Shown one piece after another: positions 45,785-58,354 of a stretch of 64,000 nucleotides of DNA (position 1 is its first letter; each line of letters begins with the position of its first letter). Origin of the DNA: Undaria pinnatifida (taxonomy: Eukaryota > Sar > Phaeophyceae > Laminariales > Alariaceae); contig JABAKD010000104.1 of the NCBI GenBank assembly GCA_012845835.1, positions 82,001 through 146,000 on the forward strand, given 5' to 3'. The notes beneath the pieces were generated by a model. It was given only the letters and a program-made list of their open reading frames with translations. It was not told the origin of the DNA and ran no database searches. A program made the position numbers and the translations under genes.

Positions 45785-46490
45785 CGGAGTGTTCGGGGGG
45801 GGGGGGGGGGGGGAAAGGGTTTTTAACAGCTTTAGGTCGCATAGATTCAGGGGTTTGCTAATCGCGTAGTGCTAGGTCTAGGCGATGGTGCGGGTGGTGG
45901 GGAAGGAGGGGGCGTTGGTGGTGGTGGTGGTGGGGGGGATGAATTGGAGCAGCGGCATGGGTGGCTCTAGAACGATGATGAGGTGATTTCGATGTTAGGT
46001 GGGGCGTTTGAACAAGAGGGAGCGGGGAAAAACAATAGGGGGTGGGGGGGGTTATCAGGTTTAGGTTGCATATATGTAGGGGCTTGCTGTACGCGTGGTG
46101 CCAGGTCTACTAGGCGATCGTGCGGGTGGTGGGGAAGGAGGAGGGGGGGGGGCGTTGGGGGGGGGGGGGGGTGGGGGGATAAATTAAAGCTACGTCATGG
46201 ATGGCTAGAAAATAATGTCGTGGTATCAATTGCTTAAGAAGTGGGAATTACTCTGGCCGATTTCGATTTTAGGACAGAGGGAACGAGAAAAAAAATAAAA
46301 GAAAAGGGGGGAGGGGGGGGGGGGGGGGGGGTGAGTTGGAGCTTCGGCATGAATGGCTTGAAATATAATCTCAAGGTGATATCAGCTGGCTGGTAGTGTT
46401 TACTACTCTGGCAGATTTTGATTTTAGGTGGGGCGTTTGAACAAGAAGAGGAAACGGGGGGGGGGGGGGGGCGGGGGGGGGGGCGGGACA
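45785..46490. repeat. Poly-G-punctuated tandem repeats
   Basis: Units of roughly 190-240 bp combine ggggcgtttgaacaagaggg, a G-run of 10-20, ttaggtcgcatag or ttaggttgcat, ggcttgctgtacgcgtggtg and gatggtgcgggtggtgggga. They recur about three times here, and again in copy 2 at 58690-59620. Confidence 0.7.
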
Positions 46491-46679
46491 CTTCAAAATG
46501 TGCGCGGAAACTATAAACCCTTGAAGGGGACTAATCTGACGGTTGTAGTCAAGAATACATCCCTTTATATCACCCGCCTGGTATTGTTTATTATTGTAGC
46601 AGGATTGAAGTTATAGCTTTATAATTTGTTATATTGTACATGGATCGCAAGATAGAATATTTCAATCGATAGGTACAAC

Positions 46680-47400
46680 CATGTAATTACCATGATTTTG
46701 CCATGCCGGTGTGGGGCTCTGACATCGCTAATTACATGAAAAAGATACATACTGCAAAATACAACAGGCGAGAGGTGATGTGGTCATGCAATGTCACCAC
46801 CATTGAGCACGAGGGGGAGAAGTGCAAATCGTCAGTGTTATGAAAGGAACGCTTAGTATACCGCGCTCACTTACGTTACTTCGTTAGTTATACTTCGTTT
46901 GGCATAACTTGGGAGGCGATCATGCAGACGGTAAGTACGGAATACCCTACGTAATAGGTTGGTAGTGTGGTCTACCGCAATTTTAACATATCTGCCTGTA
47001 CTTCCTTTTCACATTATCATTAGCTCATGTACGATTTTACGCCCATGATTTTTACCGTGCCGATGTGGGGCTCTGAGGGCGCCAAATTTAAGACAGAGAT
47101 ACATATATATTACAAATACAGCAAGCGAGGTGATTTGGTTATGCTATGCCACCACTATTGAACACGAGGGGGAGAGGTGCAAATCGTCATTGTTTTGAAG
47201 GAACGCTTGCCGTGCCCGCGCCCAATGACGTTACTTTGTCAGGTGCGTTTGGTAGAAGTTGTCAGACGATCATGCAGACGGCAGGCAGGCACGAAATACC
47301 CTGCGTAGTAGGTTGGTAGTGTGGTGTACCGCAGTTTTAACATATCTCCCTGTACTTCCTTTTCACATTTTTATCTTCTAGTGTACGATTATCCGCCCTG
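46680..47400. repeat. Tandem duplication of about 350 bp in the centre of TIR copy 1
   Basis: 46690-47040 and 47040-47400 share gatgtggggctctga, gaggtgat, cacgagggggagag, gatcatgcagacgg, ggttggtagtgtggt and ctgtacttccttttcacatt in the same order. TIR copy 2 has one copy plus a partial one (59850-60290). Confidence 0.75.
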
Positions 47401-48612
47401 TTTTCCCCCCCACCCTTGCCCACCCCTGTGTCGTCGAAGTTATACATAACCTCTACTATCAATCAGGTATACAAGAACTACATTACAGCACTTTAGATTG
47501 TGTGTCCAATCAACATGACATTGCATGTATGTATGAATGGGTTGTGCTCGGCCACGCCGACTGCTATTAAAATACATATCAAACGTAAACACATGTATGT
47601 ATGACTTGTTCAAAATATGGTTTGACTGCTAGGTAGGGCGATAATAACTCTCTGCAGGCTGGTTCACGTAAAACCCCCCAAATTATCTCCCCGGCGATTG
47701 CCGCTCGCAACATCCAGTCAAAGGGCATGATACTGACCCCCATGATCAGTGGAGGAGGGTGACATAGCCACTTCTTTTTTGACGGCCTCGGGCTGTCTAT
47801 TGGAGCAAAATTCGTATCGATCAATTTCAATGACAGGCTTTCACATTCTTCTAATACTATTCAGGCTTTTTCCAAGCGGAGGCGAGAATATATGATATAT
47901 ATATTCGCCGGGGGATATATATATATATCCCCCTCCCCCACCCATTCCTCCAATTCACCCTCACCCCGTCGAACACTCCGCTCTCTACTCACTGGTTGAG
48001 CGACTTACATGATATACATGATAAACTGGTGCATTCTTTCGAAACTCCGTCACATGTATCACCTTGAAATAATGTATAGTTTCCACGCACAGATTGAGCT
48101 GCCCCCCCGCCCGCCCGCCCCCCCCCCCCCCCCAATGATAAACTGGTGGATTCTTCCCAAAACCGTCAGATTTATCCCCTTCCTTGAAGGATTTATAGTT
48201 TCCACGCGCACAAATTAAGCTGCCCCCCGCCCCCACCCCCCCCACACCCCCGCTCCTTTTGATCAAAAGCAGGCCTCTACGCCCTTAAAAACTACGCCCT
48301 CCCCTCACCGGATATTCGACTTACAGGAGTCACTTGATAAACTGATGTATTTCCTTCCACAGCTAGCTGTCAGATTTTGTCCCCCTCAGAAACGGGTTTT
48401 ATAGTTTCCGCGCAGACTGACTAAGATCACCCTGTTGACCCTGATAGCTGCACTGTAGTTGCAAGGAAGTCGCCGACCTATATCCTTAACGAGGACACAC
48501 AACCCGTAATACGCGCGATCGGAGTATCACACGCAGCTTGCAAATATGAGTTTCGACAAAATCTTCGATCTCACAGCTAGCTGGAGTGTATCTATATTTT
48601 TTATAATATATA

Positions 48613-51600
48613 CAAGTGCTACAACAACACCGCTCTACTCTTTATATAGACTATGTCGATACTTTCGAGTACGAGCTAGCAGATAGTAGGCGATGAGTAT
48701 TATTGACGATTTTTTCGATACACCTGCGCCACAGCAGGTAGGTGTACGTCGTAGATAGAGAGCTGCTACAGAGTACGTCTACAGCAGTAGTAGCCCGAAA
48801 ATTTGGACCCTCGCTACTGTACTACTGTTACTGTAGCCAGGACTATCCAAGGAAAATGCCCATCACGTTCCCAGCAACGAAAACTCGAGGTCACCATCAA
48901 TATCGTATACCTAGACGAAATACAACTGGTAATACTGCACATAGTAATATATCTACCACCACCCAGGTACATCACGCTCCGCAGAGCATGACGGTTTTCG
49001 TTTCACAGCGATTTCGCACGCCAGAGCATGCAACAGCGGCAACAATAAACGGTACCAGCTAATTAAGTAGCATTGCTGCAGTCTTCAGTTTATTTTATGA
49101 ATAATCAATAAGTAAGAACTAGTGGTGGCCGCGCGTTTCGTGATGATGGCCTGCAGATGAAAGATAACACGAAACTTGGTAATGACTCAGGCCGCCGGCA
49201 CAGCTGGCTGAAAATGCGCTCTCCAAGCAGTTTCGCCAGGCAGTTATGCTTACACGTAGCAAAACAATGCATTCCTGCAAGAGTTAGTGACAGCAAAGCA
49301 GAGCAGACCACCAGCAGGTCGTATGGTCTGGAGGAGTGGAGTGTTCTGCTGTACCAAGGCACCACACGCAACACCGAAAACCTCTCAGGTTCACAATATG
49401 GACATTGGTATATGGTTGATTTGTTGCGAGTACGCGGTGGGAAGTGGGTACCGCTGTACACCAGCACGTGCATATCATATCGTTCGGTAGGTAGTGCATA
49501 GAGCGTCGGAGTACCATTCATTGTCACAGCGTAGAGACTAACTAATGGCTGGCGTGCGTGGTTGCATATGCCATGGCTACAGTACATGATTGCTACTTAC
49601 ACCAGATACACTGCTGTTCAGTAGGAAATGATTGCCTTTCATCACGTTGAATGTTGAAAAAAATGTTGAACCGGGTATTATCATAGCCCATAGTCTAGAC
49701 TATATGCACGAAAATCGCCGCGCGGCTGTTACTAATATGCGGTGTAAACTTCAAGACCTCTACTACTACTCGTATTGATATTAATACCCGTTTGGTATAG
49801 TCTATAGTCTAGTAGTTGAACCCGTCATCGATGTTTTATTAGCGTTTTCGCCGGCAAGGCAAATACATGGTATATTTTAGAAAGCCAACGTCAATCGTCA
49901 ATGGTTCAGGCAAACGAGGACGATAACGGCATACTTCGAAGTATATGTATATGTATGTAGACTATTATAGAAGCCACTCATAACAGGAACAAGCACATCG
50001 ACATGCAGTAGTAGTAGGTGTTTGATTTCAAGTTTACGAGATACACAGAGGGCTTCGTGCAGGTTCCTTCGGCAACCCAAAACAAAAACACGACGCGTGC
50101 CTGCCGTAACGCGCTGACGTTGATAGTATATCGGTTGCTCCGGCCCTCGTCCGGAGTATAGACTACACATTCGCCTGTTGTCTTGTCATATGCGTCGATA
50201 TGGATGGATGTTTTTTTTTAACTGAAAATAAATGCGTGCGCATGCAGACTCTCATCATATCGATTTTCGGTTGGTGCTTGGGTGGAAACGTACTGAATCG
50301 TGAACACCATATAACCCGCCAACTCACTGCCTGCACCGACGCAACCAACCAAGGAATGGACTAGCCGATACTATTAATAGCCCCGTATTGTTATGGAAAG
50401 TGCCACCATCCACGAGGGGACCATAGCTCGCTCGCTCACGCAGCCAGCAGATAAAGTACTGGGCTAAGCAAACCGGCATCGGCCCTACGTATGTTTGTCG
50501 ATGGTTCGAGGCTGACTACCACTGCGTTGTTTCAAAATGCCACGCGAGGCTTCAGTGCGATATTAACGGCACGTGCAGCAGTGCATTGGAGCGCTGCACA
50601 CAGGCCCAAGTTGCTAGGGTAAGGCGTTGCCCTCCTGCTCCATCTTTGTTTGGGTTGTTTTGTAACGAGGACGCGTCGAGAGCAACAAAAAAATACCGTA
50701 CAAAGTTGTATCTAGGTCCGCGAAACCTAACAGACCAGACCCATCGTTGTGTGATTGGTTATAGCTGGGCGGCACTTTTGCCGAGTGATCCACATCTCTT
50801 GGGTTGAGAGGAAGGCGTTTTCACCTCGGGAACCTGTCCTCTCTAAGTATATATCTGCTATCCGTTGTTCAGTTACGAAGAGAGCTTCCGGCAGATCTAT
50901 CCTCGCCAACGCAATTGAACCCTCCGCGTGGTACTGGAAGTCCTCGGTCAGCCGCCCGTGCGTGGGATAAACCCGTATCCCATGGAATTTAAAAGAGTTT
51001 TCCATGATCTCCCAAGCGCGTAACAAACGCGTAACAACAGCCGAACTGACACTTTCCTGCATCATTTAGGAACAAGAGGCTTCTCGATGGGAAAATGCCG
51101 CGGGTGCGGCGTAGAACGGGGCCACGGGATGTTTTTTTCGTCGATTTCAAAGACACTTACTTTTGATACTTGTATAGTCTAGTTTTGTAGTTGCGCTGAC
51201 ACACCATAAATTATGCATACAGTACAACAACAACGGCGCAGCAGCAGCCGCGCTTTGTACCCTTTGCGTTGTGAAAACCACGACGTGTGATCGCTAGTGT
51301 GCAGTACTGAGCGGGGCATGATCGAACGACGACCTTGTTTTAATGCCCACCGCAAAATCAATGACACACCGTCGGATCTCATTATGTCATGGAATTTTCT
51401 TTGCTCCCCGTGTTCAACTTGCGACACCCCTCTTGTCAGGGCACCCACAGTCCCAAGCAAGGGGAATCTTGTATTGCACGATTGATTCCAGCGCGAACTG
51501 CACTCACTCGTCGTGTTTGAGACGCGTGCAAGCTTGAGAAAAGCGCCTGTTCTGGTGGCCAAATCGTAGAGACGAACAAGACAGAGTGGATAAGTAGAGG

Positions 51601-51840
51601 ACCGGAAGAAAGAAAGGGATCGATAGACACATCCTTTAATTATATCTTTAAAGGAGGTTCATCGAGGAGGGGGCAAATAAGTGCGATTAAACGTCTTGGT
51701 AAAGTCTGCAAACTAAGACTATTGTATTGTCGTGCACGAGCTGTTGTTGTAATGGCCGTGTAGCCGCCACACGGCGGCGTTCCCTGACAACCCCAGTAGC
51801 GAGATGTAAGTGCCAACTTCCCGATGGAAACAACTCCACG
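48613..51840. other. Spacer with short TAGTCTATAGACTA-type palindromes
   Basis: No gene is supported. The motif atagtctagactat and variants occur near 49690, 49795, 50157 and 51172, and one pair (49688 and 49795) brackets about 110 bp like a very small inverted-repeat element. Frames at 49105-49587 and 51179-51562 have no motifs. Confidence 0.4.
50727..51065 (-). CDS. Possible small gene or exon, 112 codons, unrecognised
   Basis: An ATG-ATG start at 51065 follows directly after an in-frame TAA, and the frame ends at 50727. The product has a balanced, globular-looking composition without low-complexity runs, including an Ile-Arg-Val-Tyr-Pro segment and several charged helices. No motif, splice partner or neighbour supports it. 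A frame of this size can arise by chance in 64 kb, so this is tentative. Confidence 0.2.
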   Translation of the reverse strand: MMQESVSSAVVTRLLRAWEIMENSFKFHGIRVYPTHGRLTEDFQYHAEGSIALARIDLPEALFVTEQRIADIYLERTGSRGENAFLSTQEMWITRQKCRPAITNHTTMGLVC

Positions 51841-51849
51841 TGTACAGCT

Positions 51850-52170
51850 TACTCTACACTATACTGCTGCGTACGTACGTACCGAATGACAAAGGGGATA
51901 TAATGAGCTCGCTGGCCGTCTTGCCGAAATGTCTGTTCGACTGAATTTCTGAAAAAAAAAAATCCAAACTACGCAAAAAGAAGAGTGTCATCTACGCTCG
52001 TGCGTATTTAATCGAAACGCTGCGCATCATCTCCTCCAGGTACATGATATTATGGACCTGGCAGGAAATATGAGCATCATACTCCTTTTCGTTCCAATAG
52101 TTTGAACCTGTCGTTTACGATGTTTCGTTATGTTGTGCTGACCCGCGAACACGCGGTCGTCATATATATA
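51850..52170. repeat. Uninterrupted relative of the 21.2-23.0 kb dispersed sequence
   Basis: It contains cgtttacgatgtttcg directly joined to ttatgttgtgctgacc. At 21.4/22.9 kb the equivalent halves are separated by the 1.5-kb TIR element. The surrounding sequence matches in patches only. Confidence 0.5.
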
Positions 52171-55100
52171 GTGTAGGTATGGAGATTTTTGAGCTTACGA
52201 TCCTAACCCTTACACGTACTACTTAGCACTACTAACCGTTAGCACCGACGAGATGATATGTAACTTCTTGAAGGTGTTGAAGGGATGTTAGGGTAACTTT
52301 ATGTAAATAGCGATGCTGTTTACCGCAGTAAGTGTCCCCAGCATTGCGAGCAACTCGGCCCGCTCGGCACGAGAGTCCGGGCAAGGCAAGCCGTGGAGAA
52401 CTCCTCCGAGTGAATTCATGACCCGAGTATACTTCCAGTATTTTAGTAGGTATACTGTGTTATACCAGGTATGTCTTTATTCTTGAACACCGTGGAAACC
52501 GATAAACAATTACCCCCCTCCCACACTAGTGCGGACACTGACTTCGTGTACGAGTATATAACACATAGCCAAAGACGCGGACCAAGGCTACACGGCGAGG
52601 GGGGGTACCCCCGTCTTCCCATCTCTACAACCGGGGTTTCTCTGGACGTCACTGACAAAAGTACTTTGGGCTGTTTTTTGGCGAAGCGTAGATAAACAAA
52701 TCGTATCACAAAAGAGACAGGGGAGTTTGTCTGACGCACGCACAGGCAGGTGCCCTGGTCGGAATGGGTTCACGGGTGGGTTCTCATGGTGGCAGCACCG
52801 AAGGGGTACATGTGTAGACACGAAGTAGAATTTAGAAGAACGAGGTATAATACCAAGAAGAGATGAAGCAGATAGATGTATTAGTGGGGACCTCCCCGAG
52901 GTCCATGTAATGTCGCCCGGGAGAAACATCCCTGTTGTCTCCACGAACTCCCAGACGGTTTCATCACCATCTCGTACGCCTCGTACCGTCGACAGCCTCC
53001 CTACCAGGTGCACGAGATAATACAAACCTCGAAAATATACCGGCGATTCAAAACATGACAATCAAAGACTCAGATCCATGTTATCATGCTCAAAACTCAC
53101 ATACCAAAGCCAAATAATATGAGATTATCTATAAAAATACAAAATCCAGCATATTCCAATTGAATGACATCAAGCAGTAGTCAGCACTGAGCTGCTGTAA
53201 CATGGAGCGTCTGCCCCAATAATTAAAAACGGTCATCAGCTAGCTGGTGAATATGATTGAAAAGTGTGTCTAACGCAAAGCTGCAACATGTATGTTGAAA
53301 ACTCAAATTCAAACATCCAAAATATGAATTTCAAGAACTAACTTCAACATCAACCCGGTAATTAGCACTCAGCAGTTAGTTAGTTGTCGTAACCAGGAGA
53401 TTCTGCCTCCTCAATAATAAAAAAATACTGGTCATCACCTATCTGGCGAAGATGATAGGGTTGAAACAAGCGCGTCAAAGGCACAAAAAACTGCTGCAGA
53501 ATAGAATATCAATTCTTGACCTCAACCGATAATCTCAAATCTCAACCTTACCTACTAAACAGAGATTGTCTCAAATATCCGAAGCCGGAATCGAAAATAA
53601 TAGTCTGTCGAACTCATGGGCTTGAAATACCTAATATCAAAATCAAAATACCTCAAATATCAAAAGCCATAGACTGATAATCAAGAGCCTGCCAAACTCA
53701 GAGGCCTAGAATATACCAGGTATCAGCATCATAGTCTACTCCAATATCATACCAGCAGCCTATATCATTTTCTCGAACTAATAACCAATCAATGCAAAGA
53801 AATAGCCTCCCCGCGAAGAACGTCTACATTGCGTCCATCCAGTTAAAACATCATGGAGAAACCATAATGAATGTACGGGACTCTCAGTTAGTGCGGTTGG
53901 CCTGCATATATACGACAAATTCTTCAACTTACGAGTTTCTCCGGAACCCGTCAAGAAAAGCTGGATATTAGCGAGAAGAACATCCTCACGTATTTTTTTG
54001 TCTGCTAAGTAAGGGCCAACGAACGATGGCGTCACTGTTTGCAGGAAATACGGCAGGGAGCTGGGTTCAAAACCGTCGATTTTCTTGAAGGAAAGTTGGG
54101 GGGTCTACCGTAGAACGACGACTCCGATACATAGCCTCCCTACTCCACTCGACAAAGAAAGAGCAAAGCGGGCGGGTGGGGGGGATTTTTTTTGCACATT
54201 TAAATACAAATCTTAGTGAACTCCAGATGCCAAGTACTTGGGCACGTGTCACGGACCGCTCGCGTAGTCACTCGGCCTCCAATCTGTAATCAGAGGGTTG
54301 GTTAATGCATATTTCAGCAAACGATAAGCCTATAGTCTACAGACCTTCCCTACTCTCTACTTGGCAAACTATATATATTGCAGGGGGGGGGATCTCTACT
54401 GCTTCTCTAGTTAGTGTCTACTCCTGCCCCCACCTTTCAAATAACAAATGACACTGCTACGTACGACTTTATGGCGGCTTCTACCCACGTGAAAACCGCA
54501 ACACGTACTTTGGTACTCCGAAGTATATGCATCAAAACTCAAGCCAAGTTGGCCAAAGCGCCGTTCACGTGAAAATCGCGACAACTTCCATACATACCGC
54601 CTGCCAGACGTGGCGAAATACAACGTAGTGGTGGGTCTATCTCTGCGATATTTGACCAGATAAAACACAAACTATATAGTCTAAGCCAACACATTATACT
54701 CCTCCTGCCGATTAGACTATATACGTTAAAAACAACATAAACACCACAAACAGTTCTTGAAGTAATACAAAAACCCGACAATATCCTCCGGGATGGACTA
54801 TACATTAATAGCAACTCCACCACCACAACACGCGGTAATGCTGCCGGTCGCCCCGGTGGCGTACCAGATCGTTCCCGAGTCTGGTATAGGTCAGTTTCGC
54901 GAGTTCGAGCCCCGTCGAGTGCATACTCGTATGACGTCGTTGGGACTTTTTCTTGTGCATTAACTGACTTGCGGAAAGCGCGAGAGCGTGAGTTAGCAAC
55001 AGTCGATGAAAAATCGACGAGCAGTGGGATTCCTGAACCCTATGCGCGATAAAAATTGAAGGCAAGAACCGGGGGGAAGAAGGGACGACAACTGTGACCA

Positions 55101-56210
55101 CGGCTCGTCCAGAAGCTGGAAAGTAAAAGTGTGAGAAAAAAAGAAAAAAAAATCCACACAGCAACTCTACCGTACGTTGTTTCATATTTGACGAACGAAG
55201 TATTGGCTCTATAACCACGGTATTGGACTATGCAGTAGTAATAATACTGTCAGGAACCGTTCCCTGCAAAAATGAACAAAACCAAAAGACGAAGTACGAC
55301 GTATGCCTCCACCGTACTGTTAGACGGCGGTAACATATCGTCAGCCGTTCCTCCAAAAGAAACTAAAAACGTGCCGTGTAGTTTCAATGCGCTAAGAAAA
55401 AGTTGAAAAGCTCGATGCAAACACGACAGACACCGTTCGACAGTAAACACGTGTTTTCTCCTCCTTACCGAGCCGCAAATCGCCTTAGAACACTAACGTA
55501 CACACACGCGGCATGCGAGCACCGCACCCTCAAACGGCAAAACGGAGTTGTTCCGCTTCTCATCGAGCTGCAAGATAGCCAACACTGCGGACAAAACTAC
55601 TTCGAAGTATACGCATAGTCTAGAGATATATAAAAACTTGCGGTGACACAGCAAGAATGGCAGGAACACCGAGGGAGAAATAATGCCAGCGAGCGTGCGC
55701 CAGGTTTCGACCAGACATTCGATGCCCCAATAATAGCTACTGCTGTATATATGGGCTTGCATCTATGCTTCGACGTTCCTACAACGAAAAATACTTATCC
55801 GAGACTACCACCACGTATTTCGTCCCTGCCAACGTGCACACGGTTTGAAATGGGTTTGTTGGACGACCGCGGACAATGTCTGATTGGCGTCCAAACCGTC
55901 CTCGCCCGGTGCACTGTTGTTGCTAACTTAATCGTCTCGCGCCAGGGCACGACCTCTTCGTAGGCGTGGAATTTACAGAGTACATGATATTAATACAGTG
56001 CAAGCTAGCGTTGCACGCATCACGCGTAGATAATCAATCGCCACAAACGCCAAGGCAGCTGCTGAATGCTTTCACATCAAAAATGCCTCGGGGGCAGCAA
56101 TGTTCGCGCGCTTAACCCATCCTTTTTATGCCCCTTTCGATCTGTCGCCCTTGCGGTCTCCTTCACCGCAGCTTGTATCGCTCTCTCAGGAAAAATCTTT
56201 TGTAGGGTCG
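52171..56210. other. Spacer, AT-richer, no gene supported
   Basis: It includes an A/T-rich stretch with many caaatatca/ctcaaat fragments (53100-53770) that looks like degenerate simple sequence. A minus-strand frame at 52588-53061 contains a protein-like acidic segment (about 53010-52900), but I found no family or splice partners. Nothing else was recognised. Confidence 0.4.
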
Positions 56211-56343
56211 TTAAACAATTTCCCAAGATGTAACCTTCCAATCCCCACCGCAGGGCAGCACAGAATCGCGCGGACACTCCATGTCACAATCGGCGCTCGC
56301 TCCGTGCATGTCCACGTCCGACTCAGTGTCGGTACACCGGCAC
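56211..56343 (-). pseudogene. Orphan WSC-domain exon, duplicate of exon 23
   Basis: The minus strand from 56343 (after CAG, a good acceptor) gives Cys-Arg-Cys-Thr-Asp, then Cys, Glu-Cys-Pro and Pro-Cys-Gly-Gly-Asp-Trp, ending at TAA (56211-56213). It matches exon 23 of the large gene in length, cysteines and intron phase. Similarity also continues into the upstream intron (56375-56480 against 24880-24980). No matching exon 21 or 22 was found to the right, so it looks like a 3'-end fragment copied from that gene. It could still be used if a distant upstream exon exists. Confidence 0.65.
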
Positions 56344-57295
56344 CTGTGATGTTAGCACGATCGATTCGCGAAATACGATCGGGAAACGAATTATTTGTGG
56401 ATGGTACCTTGACGCATTGGCATCGCATGCGAAGGATGTGGACCTACACGGTACGTTCCTATTCAGAATGAAGCTCGTATTGCGGGCAACGGCGGAAGGC
56501 GTATTCTGGCCACAGTCGGCACTCTCTCTAAGTCGGCCACTCGCACACTAGCCGTTGGTGCGGCCGCGTTTGTGTTCGGATGACGTGTGCAAACAGGAAA
56601 AATGTAACATGATTGAGCGGATGAAACGAATGTATGTACCAAATCTCGCAGTGGTTGCGCAGTAAACTTCACGTTACTTTTTGTTTATAGGTGACTGGCC
56701 GAGCCAGTACCACGATTGTCATGTAGACAGGGATGTAGCTGTCGGAAAGCTCTCCGCAGCAACATTGGAGGTTTGCAGAGTCGGCTGCCGGGATTAGAAC
56801 GCTTTCCTATATCCACCAAACATATACGCTACACATGGTTGCTGCTTTGCTTGCTAACCGTGGTGACTCTTTTGCCAATCGGAGATGTGGAAATCTGGGC
56901 TGTATAATATTGAATATTTCCATAAAATCTGGTGGTCTGAGGAGAGATTTAGCGTGGACGTATTCGACCCTCCCTGCCGCGCACTCGAGACAACGAGGTG
57001 TGTCAGTCTCGGAAGTAGGAACCTGGTCTACGTGCGTTGGCCAACGGCTTCCTAAAGCCAGGAGCAGATGCACGTAGAAAGTTTTTCGTCGGCACCCGGC
57101 AACCGCACACAACAGACGCTGGCGTGTTCCGACCATACAGCACATTTCGTCCTCCGGCGAGGGTCTGCTGCCGCTGCCACCACAATATTTTTCGTTGTTT
57201 TCTGTTTCCGAAACTCCCGGGGGTATCACATGATACGAGCCACGCTATGATTTTTTTTTTTCAGCGAGGGCACTGTAGTACTGATGTTTATTTCG

Positions 57296-57612
57296 ACACA
57301 GACAAAATATCTAGTACTTGCAGCCTGCCTGATGAGCAGTATGTCCATGCAACCTACGGAGATATGATTTATGATTCACGTATGAACGAGCAGTATAGTT
57401 CGTTTTGGTATTGGGAAATGAGTGCATTCTATTGAATGACGGTGTGTTGTCAGAATGTCAGCCACCCCGCTGGAAACATGCCTCCAGTGGTATGTTTGGT
57501 TCAGGGTTGATTCCGAGATCAACACCTGTCACTTCTATTTTATCCGCTGCCACCGCGCAACCAAGACCCGCGCATGAGGTGGGCCACGCGAGCAAGCCGA
57601 CCCATGAGTTAT
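57296..57612. repeat. Dispersed repeat, copy 1 (partner at 62735-63216)
   Basis: Blocks shared in order are: tagtacttgcagcctgcctg, ggagatatgatttatgattc, ggaatgagtgc, ggtgtgttgtcag, catgcc...ggtatgtttgg, ggttgattccgag and gcgcaaccaagaccc...gaggtgggcca. The partner copy has about 165 bp of extra sequence between the last two blocks. No protein was recognised in either. Confidence 0.7.
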
Positions 57613-58354
57613 CCCGATACACTAGTGTGACGATGTTCATCTGGAACCGTGCTCCGGCAGGGCAACGCGCTGGACCGGGGCTGACTCACGACACATTTTC
57701 CCGGGCTGCTTCAGGAGCAACTTTTATTCGTCATCGACCTCCACTCTACACGAACGCGATGGAACCCGAACGTACACCAGCAGCAACAGGGAGCAAGACA
57801 ATCGAGACGCAGCCTACGACAGCCAGATACAGGAAAAGACGCGACAGCAGCCAGGGAACGGTAGCGAGAGCAGACAGGGAACGGTAGCGCGAGCCATAGA
57901 GCCGCGGCCCTTCACCATGCCAGACTTCCTTGTACGTGCTTGCATTGAGCGAGCGATTTCGGGGGTTGACGTTTGAGTTGCGGTTACGAGCAATTTTCTG
58001 AGCAACGATGATTGGGAAAGGGGTGATGATAGTTTGAGGACAGCCAGTCAATCAAAAGGGAATGAGCGTGGCGGAGCAGCAGGCGCACAGCAGGAGATTC
58101 GTGGAAGGTCAGGGGGGGAGAGGGCCACCGTGGAAGAGGACGGAGCAAGGGAGGAAAGGGCCACCCTCTTCCGCGCCAGCACGACCTTCGGCTTACAACA
58201 AGCGCGTACTCATCTTTTGACTTTTTTGTGTATCCGTAATTGTCTCTAGAGTTGATTGATGTGTTGATGTTTTTTTATGCGTATCGGTTGGTACGTAACG
58301 TATCGTTTCTTTCTGAAAAACTCACGTCCATTTTTCGTTTTTCAAGGCCCATAT
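57613..58354. other. GC-richer spacer, no feature recognised
   Basis: It contains two similar segments around gacagggaacggtagcgaga/agccagggaacggtagcgaga (57850-57895). No gene was supported. Confidence 0.4.

Larger units (their letters stand above)
45277..48612. mobile_element. Long-TIR non-autonomous element, copy 1 (about 3.3 kb)
   Basis: The left end (tactataaaaataaaaatac, then attccagctagctgtgagatcg) is mirrored by the right end ending near 48612. Inverted similarity runs inward for about 500 bp or more, through gctccgatcgcgcg-like blocks, ggcggagt and ggaaactataaa. Inside each arm a unit of about 170-190 bp recurs (ggaaactataaa, then ctgacag/ctgacgg, then accagtttatca). The centre holds G-runs and a duplicated 350-bp segment. 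No transposase frame exists. I read a foldback or MITE-like family mobilised in trans. Confidence 0.75.

Noticed and set aside
51179-51562. Minus-strand frame of 127 codons
   Set aside because: No motif. Part of it overlaps CAGCAG-rich sequence similar to 20.5 kb.
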